Shown in pieces: positions 35,987 to 44,651 of a stretch of 60,185 bases of DNA; the first letter of the stretch is position 1; each line of letters opens with the position of its first letter. This DNA comes from Candidatus Helarchaeota archaeon (GTDB lineage: Archaea > Asgardarchaeota > Lokiarchaeia > Helarchaeales > RDOG01), in NCBI GenBank assembly GCA_019058315.1, contig JAHPZH010000002.1:817625-877809 (forward strand), in the 5' to 3' direction. The notes under the pieces were generated by a model that was not told the DNA's origin, did no database searches, and saw only the letters and a list, made by a program, of their open reading frames with translations. A program made the translations under genes and the position numbers.

Positions 35987-36506
35987 AATTTCTGAAATAG
36001 CTATTAAAATTGTTGTTGTTGGTGATGAGGAAGTAGGAAAAACTTCAATAATCCTTAAATATGTTAAAAATCGCTTTACTGATGATTATAAACCTACTCT
36101 AGGCGCAGATTTTGCAGTAAAAGAACTGCGACTAAATGGAAAAATCGTAAAATTATATCTATGGGATATTGGAGGAAAAGATCAATTTAAAAATCTGCAT
36201 AAATATTACTATGAAGGTGCAAATTTATTCATTTTAGTTTTCGACCTAACAAAATTAGAAACCTTTGAGAATGCAATTAATGTTTGGATAGAAGACATAA
36301 GAAAAAATTACGATACTATACCAATTGTTTTAGTCGGTAATAAATTCGATTTGGAAAATGAAAGGCGTGTATCATTTGAACAAATCAAAGATTTAACCTT
36401 TGATTTTATTCCTCTTTCTCTCGAAACTTCCGCAAAAACAGGTCTTAATATTGAAGATTTGTTTAACAAAATTATTGAATTTTTAAAGACCATAGAAATT
36501 GAATAA
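35979..36506 (+). CDS. Ras/Rab-like small GTPase, Gln-to-Lys in switch II
   Basis: This 175-residue stand-alone G domain has G1 GDEEVGKTS (15-23), G2 Thr40 in PTLGADF, G3 WDIGGKD (62-68), G4 NKFD (121-124) and G5 ETSAK (149-153). Sequence around helix 3 and G4 (LVFDLTKLETFENAINVWIED) is Rab-like. Where Ras has catalytic Gln61, this protein has Lys67, so intrinsic GTP hydrolysis may be low and dependent on a partner. The C-terminus (IEIE) has no Cys, so it is not prenylated. It starts with GTG inside the TrmB gene and lies between roadblock-like and longin genes. Confidence 0.92.
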   Translation: MNEISEIAIKIVVVGDEEVGKTSIILKYVKNRFTDDYKPTLGADFAVKELRLNGKIVKLYLWDIGGKDQFKNLHKYYYEGANLFILVFDLTKLETFENAINVWIEDIRKNYDTIPIVLVGNKFDLENERRVSFEQIKDLTFDFIPLSLETSAKTGLNIEDLFNKIIEFLKTIEIE

Positions 36507-36520
36507 AATAATTAAAAAAT

Positions 36521-36604
36521 TTGAACAAATAAAGAATTTGATCAATAAGATACTTGAATAAATAAAAAATCTGATCAAATAAAAAACGTGATCAGAAAGA
36601 AATA
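36521..36604 (+). repeat. Five imperfect 17-bp tandem repeats
   Basis: Units start at 36521, 36538, 36554, 36571 and 36588. They share the plan TTGATCAAATAAAAAAT with changes. Three units keep TGATCA (36539, 36572, 36589). They fill the gap between the GTPase gene and the longin/DENN-like gene. They may act as a binding array or be low-complexity spacer. Confidence 0.5.
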
Positions 36605-36637
36605 GATAAAATTATTCTAACCTGGAACGTAATTAAT

Positions 36638-37678
36638 TTGATTAAGGGAATAATAATTACATCAAGTTCTGGTGTATGCCTATTCTATAAAAGTTATGGC
36701 TGTGCCTTTGATAGTGAGATTCTTACCAATTTTTTGGTAGCAAATGATATATTCAGTGCTCAAATGATAGGAGAATCGATGTATAGAATTGAAATGAAGG
36801 AAAAAACCCAATTCGTTTTTGAAAAAGATACCCAAACTAAATTAATTTTCGTAATAATTGCGGATTTAGAAGACCAATTACATAATCTCCAATTAAAATT
36901 GAAACATATAAAGTACGCAATTCTTTCAAATTTTCCAGAAATACATTACAGCGAATCTGATGCTCTACCTAAATATCATAAAATTCCCAATAAATTGAGA
37001 GTTGAAAAATTAATAGATCCAATAATTTTACCCCATTTTCCTTCTGGAAATTTAATAAATCTCATTAATTACTTTGGAATAAAAAATTCTGCATACATTT
37101 TTTCAAGCCTTCTTGCTAAGCAGAATATTCTAATTTTTGATGGAAATCAACAATTAATAGAAGAATTAATTATGACTTTCCCTTTGTTAATTCCATTTCG
37201 TGAATTATTTATAATACAAAAAATTATCTCCGTAGATAAAATCGGACTTTTAGTTCCCTGGATTGAAAATTTCAATCTTTCTCAGGCTCCAAATTGCTGG
37301 TGGATAATAGGATCAAATAAAAATGATTTTAAAAAAACTGAGAAAAGTTCTATTACTTTTATAGATGTTGAAAACAAAAGAATTATAAATGGGATAACCC
37401 CATCATTCTACGAACATAACTTAATTAAATCATTAAAAAATATTAAAGATCCTCAAATAGCACAATTAACATGGGCAAATAAAATGCATGATCTTATAAA
37501 TACCGTTAAGAAATTATTAAATTTCAATCCAATCAATAAAGAAGTCCTGAAATTACATGATCTTCAACCTTACTTTCTCCCCCTCGTTGAAAAAATTGTT
37601 CAGAACGATTTTTCGGTGAATTTAGAAATTGAAAAACACTACTTTACTTCCATACTAAATAAAATGTTTGGAGATTAA
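36638..37678 (+). CDS. Longin protein with DENN-like C-terminal half
   Basis: This 346-residue protein has a longin-type domain at residues 1-105: IKGIIITSSSGVCLFYKSYG strand pair, helix, three strands and the helix QLKLKHIKYAILSNFPEIH. Residues 140-330 follow the order of a DENN domain: SSLLAKQNILIFDG (157-169) as in LLxERKIIF, a helix, FPLLIPFREL, LLVPWIENFNLSQAPNCWWIIGS (204-226) as in IPxLPxxLxxxxAPxPFLxGV, then ITFIDVENKRII (239-250) as in VVxVDLDxNxI. DENN proteins carry an N-terminal longin-like uDENN and activate Rabs or regulate Rags. The gene lies 131 bases after the Rab-like gene. The longin part is fairly safe; DENN is a testable inference. The start is TTG. Confidence 0.6.
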   Translation: MIKGIIITSSSGVCLFYKSYGCAFDSEILTNFLVANDIFSAQMIGESMYRIEMKEKTQFVFEKDTQTKLIFVIIADLEDQLHNLQLKLKHIKYAILSNFPEIHYSESDALPKYHKIPNKLRVEKLIDPIILPHFPSGNLINLINYFGIKNSAYIFSSLLAKQNILIFDGNQQLIEELIMTFPLLIPFRELFIIQKIISVDKIGLLVPWIENFNLSQAPNCWWIIGSNKNDFKKTEKSSITFIDVENKRIINGITPSFYEHNLIKSLKNIKDPQIAQLTWANKMHDLINTVKKLLNFNPINKEVLKLHDLQPYFLPLVEKIVQNDFSVNLEIEKHYFTSILNKMFGD

Positions 37679-37681
37679 TTC

Positions 37682-38353
37682 TTGGTTGATGCAACAATAT
37701 TTTTAATTATTACTTCTGTATTTTCTTGTGCAATTTCTGGTGCTATAGCCGTTTTAATAATATTAAAGCGAGATCTCCGCCTTGAAACTGTTTTCTTTTC
37801 GCTTTTTTTGCTTGGGTCAGCTATTTATGTGTTCTTATATCTATTCTTGTTTGATGAGACATTAAAATACCTGCATTACCCTCTCCAAACGATATTCATT
37901 AGTCTTGCAACATTTGGATTCTTTATGTTTGCATTTAGTATGGATAATGAGGGAGAAAACATTAAAAAAATGGCAATTCCTTTAGCTATAATTTTATCAA
38001 TTCTACCAGTGCTAAATTTTATCCTTACACCTTATACTTTTATTTTCGTTCCTTACGGTACTGAATTGAATGTAGAACCTTGGTTCCTAACTTCAGTTGC
38101 CTTAGTTACTATAATATTTCTCAGCTATGCAATGTTCATAATCCTGAAACTAAGCTTTAAATCTCCTTCCCTAGAAGTCCGGAAAAAAATAAAAATTATC
38201 CTTTTTTGCCTTGTATTAATGGTAGTTTTTGGAACCACCTTTTTAGCTATCATCCCCGTTATTACTCAAATACATCAAATAAAACCTATAGGTTATTTCA
38301 TCATTTCAGCATCAATGATCCTTATGACTTATGCATTCAGAAAAAGTGAATAA
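37682..38353 (+). CDS. Seven-helix membrane protein
   Basis: This 223-residue protein has seven predicted helices (about 5-28, 38-58, 65-90, 98-118, 130-155, 172-192, 200-217) and short loops. It resembles the 7TM N-terminal region of histidine kinases but carries no kinase part. The TTG start lies 4 bases after the longin/DENN-like stop, so the two are co-translated. It may anchor or sense for that protein. Family not firmly recognised. Confidence 0.65.
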   Translation: MVDATIFLIITSVFSCAISGAIAVLIILKRDLRLETVFFSLFLLGSAIYVFLYLFLFDETLKYLHYPLQTIFISLATFGFFMFAFSMDNEGENIKKMAIPLAIILSILPVLNFILTPYTFIFVPYGTELNVEPWFLTSVALVTIIFLSYAMFIILKLSFKSPSLEVRKKIKIILFCLVLMVVFGTTFLAIIPVITQIHQIKPIGYFIISASMILMTYAFRKSE

Positions 38354-38498
38354 AGAAAATAGCCAATATAATAGTTTAGAATTCATTTTTAATTTAATTT
38401 TTGTAATTAATTTAACCTACTGACCTATTTTTAGTTTTAAATTTATTAATTTCTTCTTTTAATTTTTTATTTTTTTAAAAAATCAATTATAAATATAA

Positions 38499-38513
38499 TG
38501 TTCCATTGATACA
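38499..38513. promoter_or_regulatory. Operator-like palindrome, two mismatches
   Basis: TGTTCCATTGATACA matches TGTATCATTGATACA except at positions 4 and 5. It lies 102 bases before the glycosyltransferase start. The right half-site is intact. Confidence 0.45.
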
Positions 38514-38614
38514 TATTCATAAATTTGAATTATTGTTAACATATTCTAATTATTTTTTTGTTAAATACAAAATCTTTCCTTATCCATATAAAAATAAAAA
38601 GGAGGATAAAAAAT

Positions 38615-39967
38615 TTGAAAAAAATAAAAATTATTTGGATGTCTCCAGAAATTGAAGATGAATATTCAAGTGGTGCAGCTAATCATAATAGATTATTTGT
38701 GGAATACTTTAATAAACACCCAGATGTGGAAGAAGTAGCAGTGGTCAGATGGCCTGTTCCAGTAGCTGGAAAATTTTTGCCTCAAATACAAAATTTTAAT
38801 GGAATTAAATTATATACACCGCAAATTCACCTAAAATTAGATGAGGCACTTAAATCTTTCAAAAGGGAATCATATAAATTTTCAGAAAAAATAAAATTTG
38901 CATTTCTGCGATTGATCCTGAAATTAAAAGGAATGTCTACGTTTGATCCATCAACAATTAAAAAAGCTGGAGCTGTAGCCACATTTGCTGTTATGCTATT
39001 AACTTTCCAAAAACCATTCCCAAATCCCCTTCTGAAACAAATAGCTAAATGTATCGAACATTCTAAACCCGATATTATCCAAAATCAAATGGAATTTATG
39101 GGGATATCGGGCTCATTGATCCGAGATAAAGTAAAAGGACACCTTATAACTCTCTACGAAATGGAAGGTGGACAAAGAGAAGTAGAAGAAGGAACTTTGG
39201 TTGGAGAAATTGCAAAAAGAAATAGTGAAGCTCTACAATGGGTTATAGAAAATGATAAAGTCGATAAATATATTCCAGTTTCGGAATCTGTAGAAAAAAA
39301 TCTGATTAAAAATGGAGTGCCTAAAAATAAGATTCAAACAATATATTCGCCTATAAGAATAGATAAGTTCCCTGTGGTGGATAGAGAAACAGCAAGGAGA
39401 AAATTGGGTCTCCCTAAAAACAAAAAAATCATTGTTTCGGTTGGACGAATGACAGGGGGGAAGAGATTCGAAGATCTGGTTGAAATGCTAAGGAGATTCC
39501 CCGATGATGTAATTCTATATATCAAACAAAGTCGATGTATTTCTGATGATATCCTTGATACTTCTAAAGGGCTAATATCACTGATAAAGAAATATAAATT
39601 AAATGATAGGGTAATTATTAACGACACACCACTACCATATGAGCAAATGGCATATGTATATCAAGCTGCGGATGTTGGGGTATACCCATTTCTAGATGAA
39701 CCGTTTGGGATGTGCGTCGCTGAAATTATGGCGTGTGCTAGACCAGTAATTGTTTATGATAGCGGATATCTTCCAAATTTTATAAATAAAAATGGCTTCG
39801 TTGTTAAACCCTTAGATATTGAGGATCTATATCAAAAAACTAAATATCTGCTAGAAGATGGAATAGTAGTAAAGGAAATGGGCGAAAAAGGTAGAGAATT
39901 AGCTCAAAAATACGATATTAATATACTTGGAGAAAAATTACTTGATTTATATAAAGAATTTATGTAA
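38615..39967 (+). CDS. GT4-family glycosyltransferase
   Basis: The protein has about 450 residues. The start is set at TTG 38615 because GGAGGA at 38601-38606 lies 9 bases upstream; an in-frame TTG at 38558 would add 19 basic residues with no ribosome site. The C-terminal Rossmann domain has VSVGRMTGGKRFEDLVEML and the GT4 donor-sugar motif EPFGMCVAEIMACARPVI (E-x7-E). The N-terminal acceptor domain is unusually charged. It transfers a nucleotide sugar to an unknown acceptor, perhaps lipid or S-layer glycan. The DMT carrier gene follows after 28 bases. Confidence 0.88.
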   Translation: MKKIKIIWMSPEIEDEYSSGAANHNRLFVEYFNKHPDVEEVAVVRWPVPVAGKFLPQIQNFNGIKLYTPQIHLKLDEALKSFKRESYKFSEKIKFAFLRLILKLKGMSTFDPSTIKKAGAVATFAVMLLTFQKPFPNPLLKQIAKCIEHSKPDIIQNQMEFMGISGSLIRDKVKGHLITLYEMEGGQREVEEGTLVGEIAKRNSEALQWVIENDKVDKYIPVSESVEKNLIKNGVPKNKIQTIYSPIRIDKFPVVDRETARRKLGLPKNKKIIVSVGRMTGGKRFEDLVEMLRRFPDDVILYIKQSRCISDDILDTSKGLISLIKKYKLNDRVIINDTPLPYEQMAYVYQAADVGVYPFLDEPFGMCVAEIMACARPVIVYDSGYLPNFINKNGFVVKPLDIEDLYQKTKYLLEDGIVVKEMGEKGRELAQKYDINILGEKLLDLYKEFM

Positions 39968-39995
39968 AATCAATGGTTAATTTCGGAGAGATTAT

Positions 39996-40904
39996 ATGAG
40001 TCTAATTTTGGCTATAATTTTTGGTCTACTAGCTTATGCAGCATTAAATATCGGAATGGTTCTAGAAAAAAAAGGCGCAAGTACACTACCACAAATTGAA
40101 AACACTTCTGCTCTAGATAACCTTAAAAATTTTCTTGGTTGTAAAATCTGGGTAATTGGGGCATTAATAACTTTTTCACAGGTATTTCTCTTAATGATTG
40201 CTTTAACAATGGCTCCTCTATCATTAATCTCTCCCCTTTTCGGATTCGGTCTCGTTGTGCTGGCGTTCTTTTCGAAACTATATTTAAACGAAGATATAAA
40301 TAAAATAGAATATGCAGGTATAAGCATTACAATTTTCGGGATTATCTTATTAGGATTGTTTTCTAATCCTAATGAAATAACTTATACAGTAAATGAAATT
40401 GCTGGATTATATTTTTCCCCTTTTTCTTTTATCTACTTTATAAGTATGATAATTTTTACGATAATACTTTGTATCTATAGTATCTTAAATAATTATAAAT
40501 TGGCAGCTATCATTTTCGGGTTTGCTAGCGGAATCGCAGGAGCTTTCGGAAATATTTTTATGAAAGGTGTATCTTCTGGTGTCGGTCAATTTACACTAGA
40601 ATCAACTATAATTAATATACTTTGGATTTTGATGCTAATTTTCTCATTTATGGGAAGTGGGGTTTCAATGATGTTACTCCAGATGGGATTTCAAAAAGGA
40701 AGAGCGGTTCTAGTGGCACCGATTTATTCTATCATCGCTATGCTCTATCCAACAATCAGCGGTATCATCATTCTTGGAGAATGGGCTGGACAGTTGTTCC
40801 TTAATATACTAATCCAATCTACTGGGATAATTATTATTGTATTAGGAATTATTATCTTGTCTTTCTATAATGAATTGAAAAAAGTAAAATCCGAAGAGTC
40901 TTGA
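39996..40904 (+). CDS. DMT-superfamily (EamA/NIPA-like) carrier
   Basis: This 302-residue protein has nine or ten predicted helices as two repeats. It includes LGCKIWVIGALITFSQVFLL and APLSLISPLFGFGLV, the pattern of NIPA-like members that move Mg2+ or small metabolites. The second half has VLVAPIYSIIAMLYPTISG. The EAL-like loop before the C-terminal tail is short. It follows the glycosyltransferase gene with a CGGAGAG site upstream and is probably in the same operon. Confidence 0.82.
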   Translation: MSLILAIIFGLLAYAALNIGMVLEKKGASTLPQIENTSALDNLKNFLGCKIWVIGALITFSQVFLLMIALTMAPLSLISPLFGFGLVVLAFFSKLYLNEDINKIEYAGISITIFGIILLGLFSNPNEITYTVNEIAGLYFSPFSFIYFISMIIFTIILCIYSILNNYKLAAIIFGFASGIAGAFGNIFMKGVSSGVGQFTLESTIINILWILMLIFSFMGSGVSMMLLQMGFQKGRAVLVAPIYSIIAMLYPTISGIIILGEWAGQLFLNILIQSTGIIIIVLGIIILSFYNELKKVKSEES

Positions 40905-40985
40905 GATTTTAATCCAAATTTGTTAGTATAAATTAAAAAGATTAACTTAATCTTTATTTTTTTGAATCTTTCAATTTTTTTTTTA

Positions 40986-41267
40986 CTATAAAGCCTCCCA
41001 ATATGAATATTTGGTTTTTATTATAACACCCACAATAACCAAAAAAACCCCTGGTGCTATAAAAAATACTCCCAATCCTATGTAAAGTGAGTAAAATGAA
41101 GCACGGTTATAAAATTTCTTAAGATAATGAAAAAATTCTGGAGATGAACTTGGTCCAAATATAATAATACATATTCCAAAAACAATAAGACTAACTCCGA
41201 GTATTATTTGGGCCGTAGATCTCTCATATGCCATTCTTCGCCAACTAGTAATTCTTAACATCTCCAA
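40986..41267 (-). CDS. Two-helix small membrane protein
   Basis: This 93-residue protein has helices at about 18-40 and 55-85. A charged N-terminus precedes (ITSWRRMAYERS), and a short soluble loop with FFHYLKKFYNR lies between. It is encoded opposite the DMT gene strand, and no partner gene is adjacent. Function unknown. Confidence 0.55.
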   Translation of the reverse strand: MEMLRITSWRRMAYERSTAQIILGVSLIVFGICIIIFGPSSSPEFFHYLKKFYNRASFYSLYIGLGVFFIAPGVFLVIVGVIIKTKYSYWEAL

Positions 41268-41415
41268 AAGTGTTTTATATAAATATGAAATTTAAATTAA
41301 AAATTTAAAAAATTCCTCTACTTTAGGATTTAAATATGTGTATTTGTAATTTTAATTAATAATTATACCCCATCGGAATTAAGGGAGAATTAATAATGAT
41401 TAAAAGGAGAAATTT

Positions 41416-41472
41416 ATGGAAATTATTAAATTTACTTCTCTTGAATGGGACAAGAAGGTATTCTATTTTTAA
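41416..41472 (+). CDS. 18-codon leader ORF abutting the zinc-ribbon gene
   Basis: ATG 41416 follows AAAGGAGA by five bases. The ORF encodes MEIIKFTSLEWDKKVFYF and its TAA (41470-41472) touches the TTG start of the next gene. The strong ribosome site belongs to this peptide; the downstream TTG has none of its own, so re-initiation is likely. The peptide may only be a leader. Confidence 0.5.
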   Translation: MEIIKFTSLEWDKKVFYF

Positions 41473-43164
41473 TTGCGCATAGTAGGTGTCTTTTTGGATG
41501 AAATATCAACTTTTTTGGATTATCTACACAAAATTATGATTTTAGTTTTAATGATTTTAACAATTATATCTATTTTTTTCCTGAACATACATTCTAATCT
41601 TTGGATTTTTTATTTGCTTGGAATAGCTCTCTCAAGCTTATCAATAATCCTATTTTATGTTGGTGGTAAACAAGACATCAATAAATTGCCAATTTTAGGT
41701 ATAATTGTATTACAAATTGGTACAATTTTTATGTTAATAGATTTATTCACTAATATATATTGGAAAAAAGCCCAAATAGGAAGTATTGTTTTAATTTTTT
41801 TAATTAAACTTTTTACTAATGAATCTACTGTAGTAATTGATACTACATCATTAATATTATTAGCAATAATAGACGCTGGAAGTTCAGATATTGATTCATT
41901 GCGTTCTCAAATATCATTACCTTTTATCCAGATTGTAATAGGAGTTTTTGGATATGTAATAAAAAGATATGAATGGTCTAGGGCTCGAATATTATCAAAA
42001 CGAATTCCACCTACTTACAAGGATATTAGTAAATTTACTTGTCCCACATGTGGAGAAAAATGTATTTCAAGTTTTATTGGTCATAGCCTTAAGAAACCAA
42101 TTTATCAAATCGTTTTAAAATGCCCTATTCATAAGAATGAGATTACCATTCCAGAAAATGATATTAAATACTATATAGAAGATATTGTAAAAAGTACTTT
42201 AACTTGTAAACATTGCGGAATAAGTGGTTCGGAAATTAAGACAGAAGATCACCAAATATATACATTTGGATTTAGACAATTTAAATTAGGTTTTGAAATT
42301 TTTTGTTTAAAATGTAGAAAAAGATCTTATTATTCTATTTCAATTAATTTATACTCTCTATTCTATGAGAATTATTTTGATATTTTAAAAAAGCAATTCA
42401 ATTCTAAGCTTATAACAGAAAATCGCGAAGATATTTTATGTTCGAAATGTAAAAATTCTATTCTCGCAAGAAAAATTCAATTTAAAAACAGAATGGTTTA
42501 TATTAAAGGTATCTGCTTGGGTTCTGAACATCATCATGTTAAAATGCAATTAGAATTGGATCAATATAATTGGCTGAATCTTCTTCCAAAAATAATAAAT
42601 GTATGTAAAAATTGTGGCTCAACTGATTTATTGATTAGAGAATTAAATTTCAAATATTCTTCCAGTGAACATACAACTGAAATTCCGTACCGAGTAATTA
42701 TCCAAACTTGTAATAAATGCGGAACAAAAAATAAATCGCTGTTAGGACTTTACTTTTATCAAATTTATCGAAGGGCTCTAAGAGAAACTAAAATAAAACC
42801 TTATGAAGGGAAAACTTTATTTTGCACAATATGTGGATCTAAAAGTTTATTAGGAAAAGTAGAATTGAAGCGAAATGTATTACAAGCAATTCTATATTGT
42901 GAGAAAGGACATTTTACAAATAAAATATTAGCACTTGATAGAAAAAATGTCTGGATAAATACAATTTTATCAGGAGTAAAAATTTGTAAAAATTGTTTCT
43001 CACCAAATGTGAGAGTTAAATTAATAGCCTTAAATTATTCATTACTTAGGCAAATAAAAAGTACCAAAATCAAATTAGAGTGCCTAGATTGTAAAAAAAG
43101 AAGAGATATAGTAATAAATAATTTAATTTTTGATGAAATGATGGATTTTTTATTCAATGAGTAA
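41473..43164 (+). CDS. Membrane protein with tandem zinc ribbons
   Basis: This 563-residue protein has an N-terminal membrane part (about 18-165, five helices) and then about six zinc-ribbon pairs to the end. Knuckles are CPTC/CPIH, CKHC/CLKC, CSKC/CLGSEH, CKNC/CNKC, CTIC/CEKGH and CKNC/CLDC. Modules repeat every 60-90 residues with a pattern of CxxC, hydrophobic strands and CxxC/H. This suggests a membrane-tethered metal-binding scaffold. It starts with TTG at 41473 directly after the leader stop. No relatives recognised. Confidence 0.75.
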   Translation: MRIVGVFLDEISTFLDYLHKIMILVLMILTIISIFFLNIHSNLWIFYLLGIALSSLSIILFYVGGKQDINKLPILGIIVLQIGTIFMLIDLFTNIYWKKAQIGSIVLIFLIKLFTNESTVVIDTTSLILLAIIDAGSSDIDSLRSQISLPFIQIVIGVFGYVIKRYEWSRARILSKRIPPTYKDISKFTCPTCGEKCISSFIGHSLKKPIYQIVLKCPIHKNEITIPENDIKYYIEDIVKSTLTCKHCGISGSEIKTEDHQIYTFGFRQFKLGFEIFCLKCRKRSYYSISINLYSLFYENYFDILKKQFNSKLITENREDILCSKCKNSILARKIQFKNRMVYIKGICLGSEHHHVKMQLELDQYNWLNLLPKIINVCKNCGSTDLLIRELNFKYSSSEHTTEIPYRVIIQTCNKCGTKNKSLLGLYFYQIYRRALRETKIKPYEGKTLFCTICGSKSLLGKVELKRNVLQAILYCEKGHFTNKILALDRKNVWINTILSGVKICKNCFSPNVRVKLIALNYSLLRQIKSTKIKLECLDCKKRRDIVINNLIFDEMMDFLFNE

Positions 43165-43248
43165 TCAATAATGAAAAAAATAATTACAAGTGGTATAATA
43201 ATTGTTTATAATTATAATCTAGAATTTCAATGTGTTAATTAAATTAAT

Positions 43249-43461
43249 CTAATCCTTTAATTTATTGAAAAAATCAAGAAGGCTTATAATTCCGGGAATA
43301 AAAAGCAAAAATCCAAATATAATTTCTATCGTATGTTTATCACTAGCAAATACTGTCCCTGAACCAAACACAAATCCTGGAAATAAAATAAATATTAATC
43401 CTAGTAGGAAACATGCGATACTACCTATTAATGATAAGGCTGCTGATAAGTTTATTGCCAA
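43249..43461 (-). CDS. 70-residue hydrophobic protein, copy 1
   Basis: This 70-residue protein has two hydrophobic helices (about 5-32 and 46-62) and a charged C-terminus FNKLKD. It starts with TTG behind TGAGGT with a six-base gap. A copy at 45756-45968 differs at only four residues (A2T, I23V, G33S, V37P). A 10-codon upstream ORF overlaps the ribosome site (43471-43503). Function unknown. Confidence 0.7.
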   Translation of the reverse strand: MAINLSAALSLIGSIACFLLGLIFILFPGFVFGSGTVFASDKHTIEIIFGFLLFIPGIISLLDFFNKLKD

Positions 43462-43470
43462 TATATAACC

Positions 43471-43503
43471 TCAATCTATTGGATTCTTCAATATTTTATC
43501 CAT
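43471..43503 (-). CDS. Conserved 10-codon upstream ORF, copy 1
   Basis: ATG 43503 opens MDKILKNPID and stops at TGA 43473-43471. The TGA forms part of the TGAGGT ribosome site of the next gene. Its ATG overlaps the end of the 205-residue gene (ATGGATAA). The same peptide, with two changes, precedes the second copy. Confidence 0.45.
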   Translation of the reverse strand: MDKILKNPID

Positions 43504-44113
43504 AATTTCTTATTGGTCTAAAAAATCTTAAATTTGCTCCACAGAAATAACAAAATTGATTATTATCTTGAATTTTGTTATCACAAATTGGACAAATTAA
43601 ATTCTGTTCTATTACTGACATAATTGTTCTCATTTTTATGAAAAATATTGTTCCTAAGCTAAATCCTGCTAAAACAATGAGTAAATGAATGATTGTATAA
43701 TAAAAATTAACAGTTGGATTTCCATAATTTCTAATAATAATTATAAAGGAAAGAATTTCATGATTAAGTTCTTTTATTGTAATAAGCTCATGAAGGGAAA
43801 ATATAAATAATGAATTGTTAATTACAATTTGGTTCTGAACCCAAAAAATATTATAAATATTGCTTATTACCAATAATGTCCATCCAATCAATCCAATATT
43901 AGTCATATTTCTTACGATTTTCATATTTTTAACTGATAATCCAATGAAATATAAAGGACCTGACAATAAATAGATTATATTACCAATTCCATAAAAAATA
44001 CTAATTAATTCATTATTATCAGAAGGAAGTTTAAAGACTAGAAACGAAACAATGGAAAATAATGATAAGAAAAATAGAAACCTTACCGAATCATCTAATA
44101 TTCTATTTTTCAT
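43496..44113 (-). CDS. Membrane protein with C-terminal zinc ribbon
   Basis: This 205-residue protein has about five helices (about 10-27, 38-60, 72-95, 105-128, 135-162). The C-terminal zinc ribbon is CPICDNK (about 172-178) and CYFCGAN (about 189-195). Its stop lies inside the upstream ORF start of the 70-residue gene, so translation may be coupled through all three. Zinc-ribbon tails on small membrane proteins are common in archaea. Function unknown. Confidence 0.65.
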   Translation of the reverse strand: MKNRILDDSVRFLFFLSLFSIVSFLVFKLPSDNNELISIFYGIGNIIYLLSGPLYFIGLSVKNMKIVRNMTNIGLIGWTLLVISNIYNIFWVQNQIVINNSLFIFSLHELITIKELNHEILSFIIIIRNYGNPTVNFYYTIIHLLIVLAGFSLGTIFFIKMRTIMSVIEQNLICPICDNKIQDNNQFCYFCGANLRFFRPIRNYG

Positions 44114-44159
44114 TTGTAATCACTTATCTAAAATTAAATAAATTCTAAATTCCGGCTTC

Positions 44160-44651
44160 TTAATTATGTTCTATATATTTATTCATTAAATTGTATACAG
44201 ATCTCGTTTCTTCTACCCAAATTCCTGAAATAATTATAGGTTTATTCTCATTTTCTAAGAAAATATGAATTGCTTCACGCTCTTTATAGTCAAACCTTAT
44301 TCTACTTCTGCCAATTTTAACTATCTTAAGTTCTTTGATTGAATTCCAAGAAATAAATCTATATTTAAAAAAACCAAATGGTTTCTTAATTTTTATACCA
44401 TTAGAAAATAAAATCAAATAAGATCCATGAAATTGAAGACCAATCCAAATAAGGAATATAAAAATAATTAAAAATATAATTGTAAAAGTACGTAAAGTAA
44501 TTAATAATTGTGTTTCCATATATGAACTGATTAACTGATAAAAATAAATTATGGGAACCCCTATTATTAAGGGCGACCACATTAAAGGTATCCAAATCCA
44601 AAGTCCTCTATAAAAATAGTCTATTTTACTTTTAAGTAATATATCTGACAA
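44160..44651 (-). CDS. Two-helix protein with PH-like domain, paralog 1
   Basis: This 163-residue protein has two hydrophobic helices at about 20-42 and 50-75 followed by a soluble beta domain. The domain starts GLQFHGSYLILFSNGIKIKKPF, with FISWNSIKEL then strands and a final helix VYNLMNKYIEHN. The pattern resembles bacterial PH-like (bPH_2) domains on membrane proteins. Two paralogs occur at 46024-46503 and 55041-56093, sharing GSYLI...GIKIKxP...FISW(N/S)SIKE. Membrane binding is inferred. Confidence 0.65.
   Translation of the reverse strand: MSDILLKSKIDYFYRGLWIWIPLMWSPLIIGVPIIYFYQLISSYMETQLLITLRTFTIIFLIIFIFLIWIGLQFHGSYLILFSNGIKIKKPFGFFKYRFISWNSIKELKIVKIGRSRIRFDYKEREAIHIFLENENKPIIISGIWVEETRSVYNLMNKYIEHN

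Larger units (their letters stand above)
43249..43503 (-). repeat. Duplicated 255-bp segment, copy 1
   Basis: The segment from the upstream ORF through the 70-residue gene matches 45756-46010 at over 90% of bases, including the noncoding gap. The two copies lie 2.5 kb apart in the same orientation. Confidence 0.85.

Noticed and set aside
35979..36506. Prenylation signal on the Rab-like GTPase
   Set aside because: The C-terminus ends IEIE and has no cysteine.
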